Positions 62,493-64,000 of a DNA stretch of 64,000 nt are shown one piece after another. How positions within the stretch are numbered: the first letter of the stretch is position 1; the number at the start of each line of letters is the position of its first letter. A program made the translations under genes and the position numbers. The stretch is from Erythrobacter aurantius (GTDB lineage: Bacteria > Pseudomonadota > Alphaproteobacteria > Sphingomonadales > Sphingomonadaceae), in assembly GCF_023823125.1 (NCBI RefSeq), contig NZ_CP090949.1, positions 2,132,001 through 2,196,000 of the forward strand. The letters run 5' to 3'. The notes under the pieces are model-generated. The model was not told the DNA's origin. It did not search any database and saw nothing but the letters and a program-made list of their open reading frames with translations.

Positions 62493-63797
62493 TTACGACC
62501 CCAAGGCCGAATATTGTCCCAATTCCTTGGGATTGAGGCGCACCGTCAGACGCCGCAACGGGCCGTCCTCCCCTTCCCCGGCATCCTCTTCCGACAGGAT
62601 TTCACCGTGGGCATGCAACCATGCAAGCCGCCGACCGTCCGATACTGGCAGGGTGATGATCAGCTCGTGCGCCTTTGACGTGAGCATCCCTGTCAGAGTG
62701 GCTGCCAGATCGTCCATCCCTTCACCTGTCGCGGCTGACAATAGCACTGCAGAATGGCCTTCGGCAGCCGCGCGGAGTTCATCCAGCGTTTCATCGTCAA
62801 TCAAATCGGCCTTGTTCCACACCTCGACGATGGGAATTTCACTGATGCCGGTTTCGCCATCTACCACGCCAAGATCGGCAAGCACCTCCATCACCTGCTT
62901 CTTTTGGGCGGCATGGGCCGGGTTGGACATGTCGCGCACGTGACAGATAATGTCGGCACCGGTCACTTCCTCAAGCGTCGCCCTGAACGCGGCGACCAAC
63001 TGTGTCGGAAGGTCGGAAATGAAGCCGACCGTGTCGGACAGGATGGCCTTTTCCACTCCGGGGAGGCTGATCGCGCGCATCGTCGGATCGAGTGTGGCGA
63101 AGAGCAGGTCTTCCGCCATCACGTCCGCGCCCGTCATGCGGTTGAAAAGAGTGGATTTTCCGGCGTTGGTGTATCCCACAAGGGCAACCACCGGCCACGG
63201 CGCCCTGCCCCGTCGCTCACGGTGCAACGCGCGGGTCTTGCGCACCTGCTCCAGTTCGCGCCGCAGTCGGCCCATCCGCTGGCGGATCATGCGCCGGTCG
63301 GCCTCGATCTGGGTTTCGCCAGGTCCGCCGAGGAAGCCGAAACCACCGCGTTGCCGCTCAAGGTGAGTCCAGCTGCGCACGAGGCGGCTTTGCTGGTAGT
63401 CGAGGTGAGCCAATTCGACCTGCAAGCGCCCTTCGGCCGTGGCTGCGCGCTCGCCAAAGATTTCGAGGATCAGACCGGTGCGATCGATCACCTTGCGTTT
63501 GAGCCGGTCTTCGAGATTGCGTTGCTGGATCGGTGTGAGCGCCCCATCGACGATCACCAACTCGCATTCATATTGCTTGCACCAGATTGCGATGTTTTCG
63601 ACCTGACCCGATCCGAACAGCGTGTTCGGCTGCATCTGGCGTACTGGCAGAATGGCCGAATGCTGGATCACCACGCCAATCGCCAACGCCAGACCTTCGA
63701 CTTCGGCAAGCCGTTCGCTCGCGTCGAGATCGTACTTGAACGCCCTGATATCGGGGCACAGGATCAGGGCCCGCGCACCGCGGGTGACCTCATCCAT
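62493..63797 (-). CDS. hflX: GTPase HflX
   Basis: Ribosome-associated GTPase that splits stalled 70S ribosomes under stress. N-terminal HflX domain (1-170) with the glycine-rich GFGFLGGPGETQIE, a coiled-coil stretch (RQRMGRLRRELEQVRK), then the G domain with G1 GYTNAGKST, G3 DTVGFI and G4 NKAD. The length of 434 is usual. The order hfq-hflX, with 17 bases between, is the classical operon. No strong ribosome site is seen, so translation may depend on hfq. Confidence 0.96.
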   Translation of the reverse strand: MDEVTRGARALILCPDIRAFKYDLDASERLAEVEGLALAIGVVIQHSAILPVRQMQPNTLFGSGQVENIAIWCKQYECELVIVDGALTPIQQRNLEDRLKRKVIDRTGLILEIFGERAATAEGRLQVELAHLDYQQSRLVRSWTHLERQRGGFGFLGGPGETQIEADRRMIRQRMGRLRRELEQVRKTRALHRERRGRAPWPVVALVGYTNAGKSTLFNRMTGADVMAEDLLFATLDPTMRAISLPGVEKAILSDTVGFISDLPTQLVAAFRATLEEVTGADIICHVRDMSNPAHAAQKKQVMEVLADLGVVDGETGISEIPIVEVWNKADLIDDETLDELRAAAEGHSAVLLSAATGEGMDDLAATLTGMLTSKAHELIITLPVSDGRRLAWLHAHGEILSEEDAGEGEDGPLRRLTVRLNPKELGQYSALGS

Positions 63798-63814
63798 CAG
63801 GTCATCGTCAAAGC

Positions 63815-64000
63815 TCAGTAGTCGGCCCCGTAATCGTCGTCTTCGTCGGAGGCATCATCACCGTCTTCGGAGAGGTCTACCGGGCTGGCGGGCTGGATTG
63901 TCGACACCGCATGCTTGTAAGCGAGCTGCACAGCGCCATCGCGCTCCAGCAACATGCAGAACAGGTCATAGGCGGCAATCCGCCCCTGCAGCATCACGCC
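63815..64000 (-). CDS. hfq: RNA chaperone Hfq (C-terminal part; continues past the window edge)
   Basis: Sm-like RNA chaperone that pairs small RNAs with messages. The visible 61 residues start [22 protein letters not shown] and include the Sm2 motif YKHAVSTI, the key proximal-face segment. They end in an acidic tail ([18 protein letters not shown]) typical of alphaproteobacterial Hfq. The N-terminal Sm1 part is beyond position 64000. It is followed by hflX. Confidence 0.93.
   Translation of the reverse strand, partial: GVMLQGRIAAYDLFCMLLERDGAVQLAYKHAVSTIQPASPVDLSEDGDDASDEDDDYGADY

Overview
The window is GC-rich, gene-dense bacterial chromosome from an alphaproteobacterium of the order Sphingomonadales, most likely an Erythrobacteraceae (Erythrobacter/Altererythrobacter-like) species. 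This rests on protein character and gene order seen here: hrcA-grpE near dnaK-dnaJ, radA-cvpA, alr next to phaR-proS, dacC-tmk-holB-metG-tatD-MBL fold, hfq-hflX, an alphaproteobacterial RpoH-type promoter before dnaK, and 'vgr related', DOMON-like and split MoxR/VWA genes. No rRNA operon, insertion sequence, prophage or CRISPR array is visible, and no gene-free stretch exceeds 300 bases (the longest are about 180 bases, before dnaK and before lpdA).

Layout. 1-4140: end of an unknown gene with a strong terminator, then a minus-strand run tyrS, PilZ, MFS transporter, cysK. 4217-8422: a DOMON-like gene, tspO, a NamZ-like N-acetylmuramidase, and a minus-strand VWA (CoxE-like) gene coupled to a DUF2314/DUF2185 gene. 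8500-10838: a soluble chemoreceptor on the plus strand, with a possible CtrA site, lying between that VWA gene and its partner MoxR ATPase. 10920-17050: a class A beta-lactamase-like serine hydrolase, a membrane protein coupled to an ECF-like sigma factor whose natural start is followed by an amber codon, a small membrane protein coupled to parE, and a PBP-activator-like lipoprotein. 17089-20340: rsmI, yraN, gshB, then a small island-like patch holding a sulfotransferase-like gene, a second divergent copy of the gshB 3' end, and a 62-residue orphan gene. 20341-23744: minus-strand operon rph-rdgB-hemW-xerC. 23793-31116: the chaperone region (hypothetical-hrcA-grpE; dnaK-dnaJ), with three minus-strand genes between. 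31174-46881: MBL-fold protein, patatin, then the long plus-strand run radA, cvpA, Fe-S scaffold-like gene, MFS, TPR-like protein, alr, phaR, proS, a frameshifted M28 peptidase and rnr. 46891-52609: universal stress protein, pdhC with two subunit-binding domains, two small membrane proteins, a thioesterase, lpdA and a methyltransferase. 52627-61663: tRNA-Ser(UGA) and the plus-strand run aminotransferase IV, P-loop protein, mltB, dacC, tmk, holB, metG, tatD, MBL-fold, small membrane protein. 61709-64000: mazG convergent with hfq-hflX.

Functionally this is core genome: translation (tyrS, proS, metG, tRNA-Ser), protein folding, DNA replication and repair (parE, holB, radA, xerC, tmk), nucleotide-pool cleaning (rdgB, mazG), RNA processing (rph, rnr, hfq), wall turnover (namZ, mltB, dacC, alr, LpoA-like) and central metabolism (pdhC, lpdA). 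I see no obvious new multi-gene system. The observations most worth following are the duplicated gshB 3' end flanking a sulfotransferase-like gene, the amber codon at position 3 of the sigma factor, the single-base frameshift separating a peptidase from its C-terminal domain, and the tandem subunit-binding domains in the pyruvate dehydrogenase E2.
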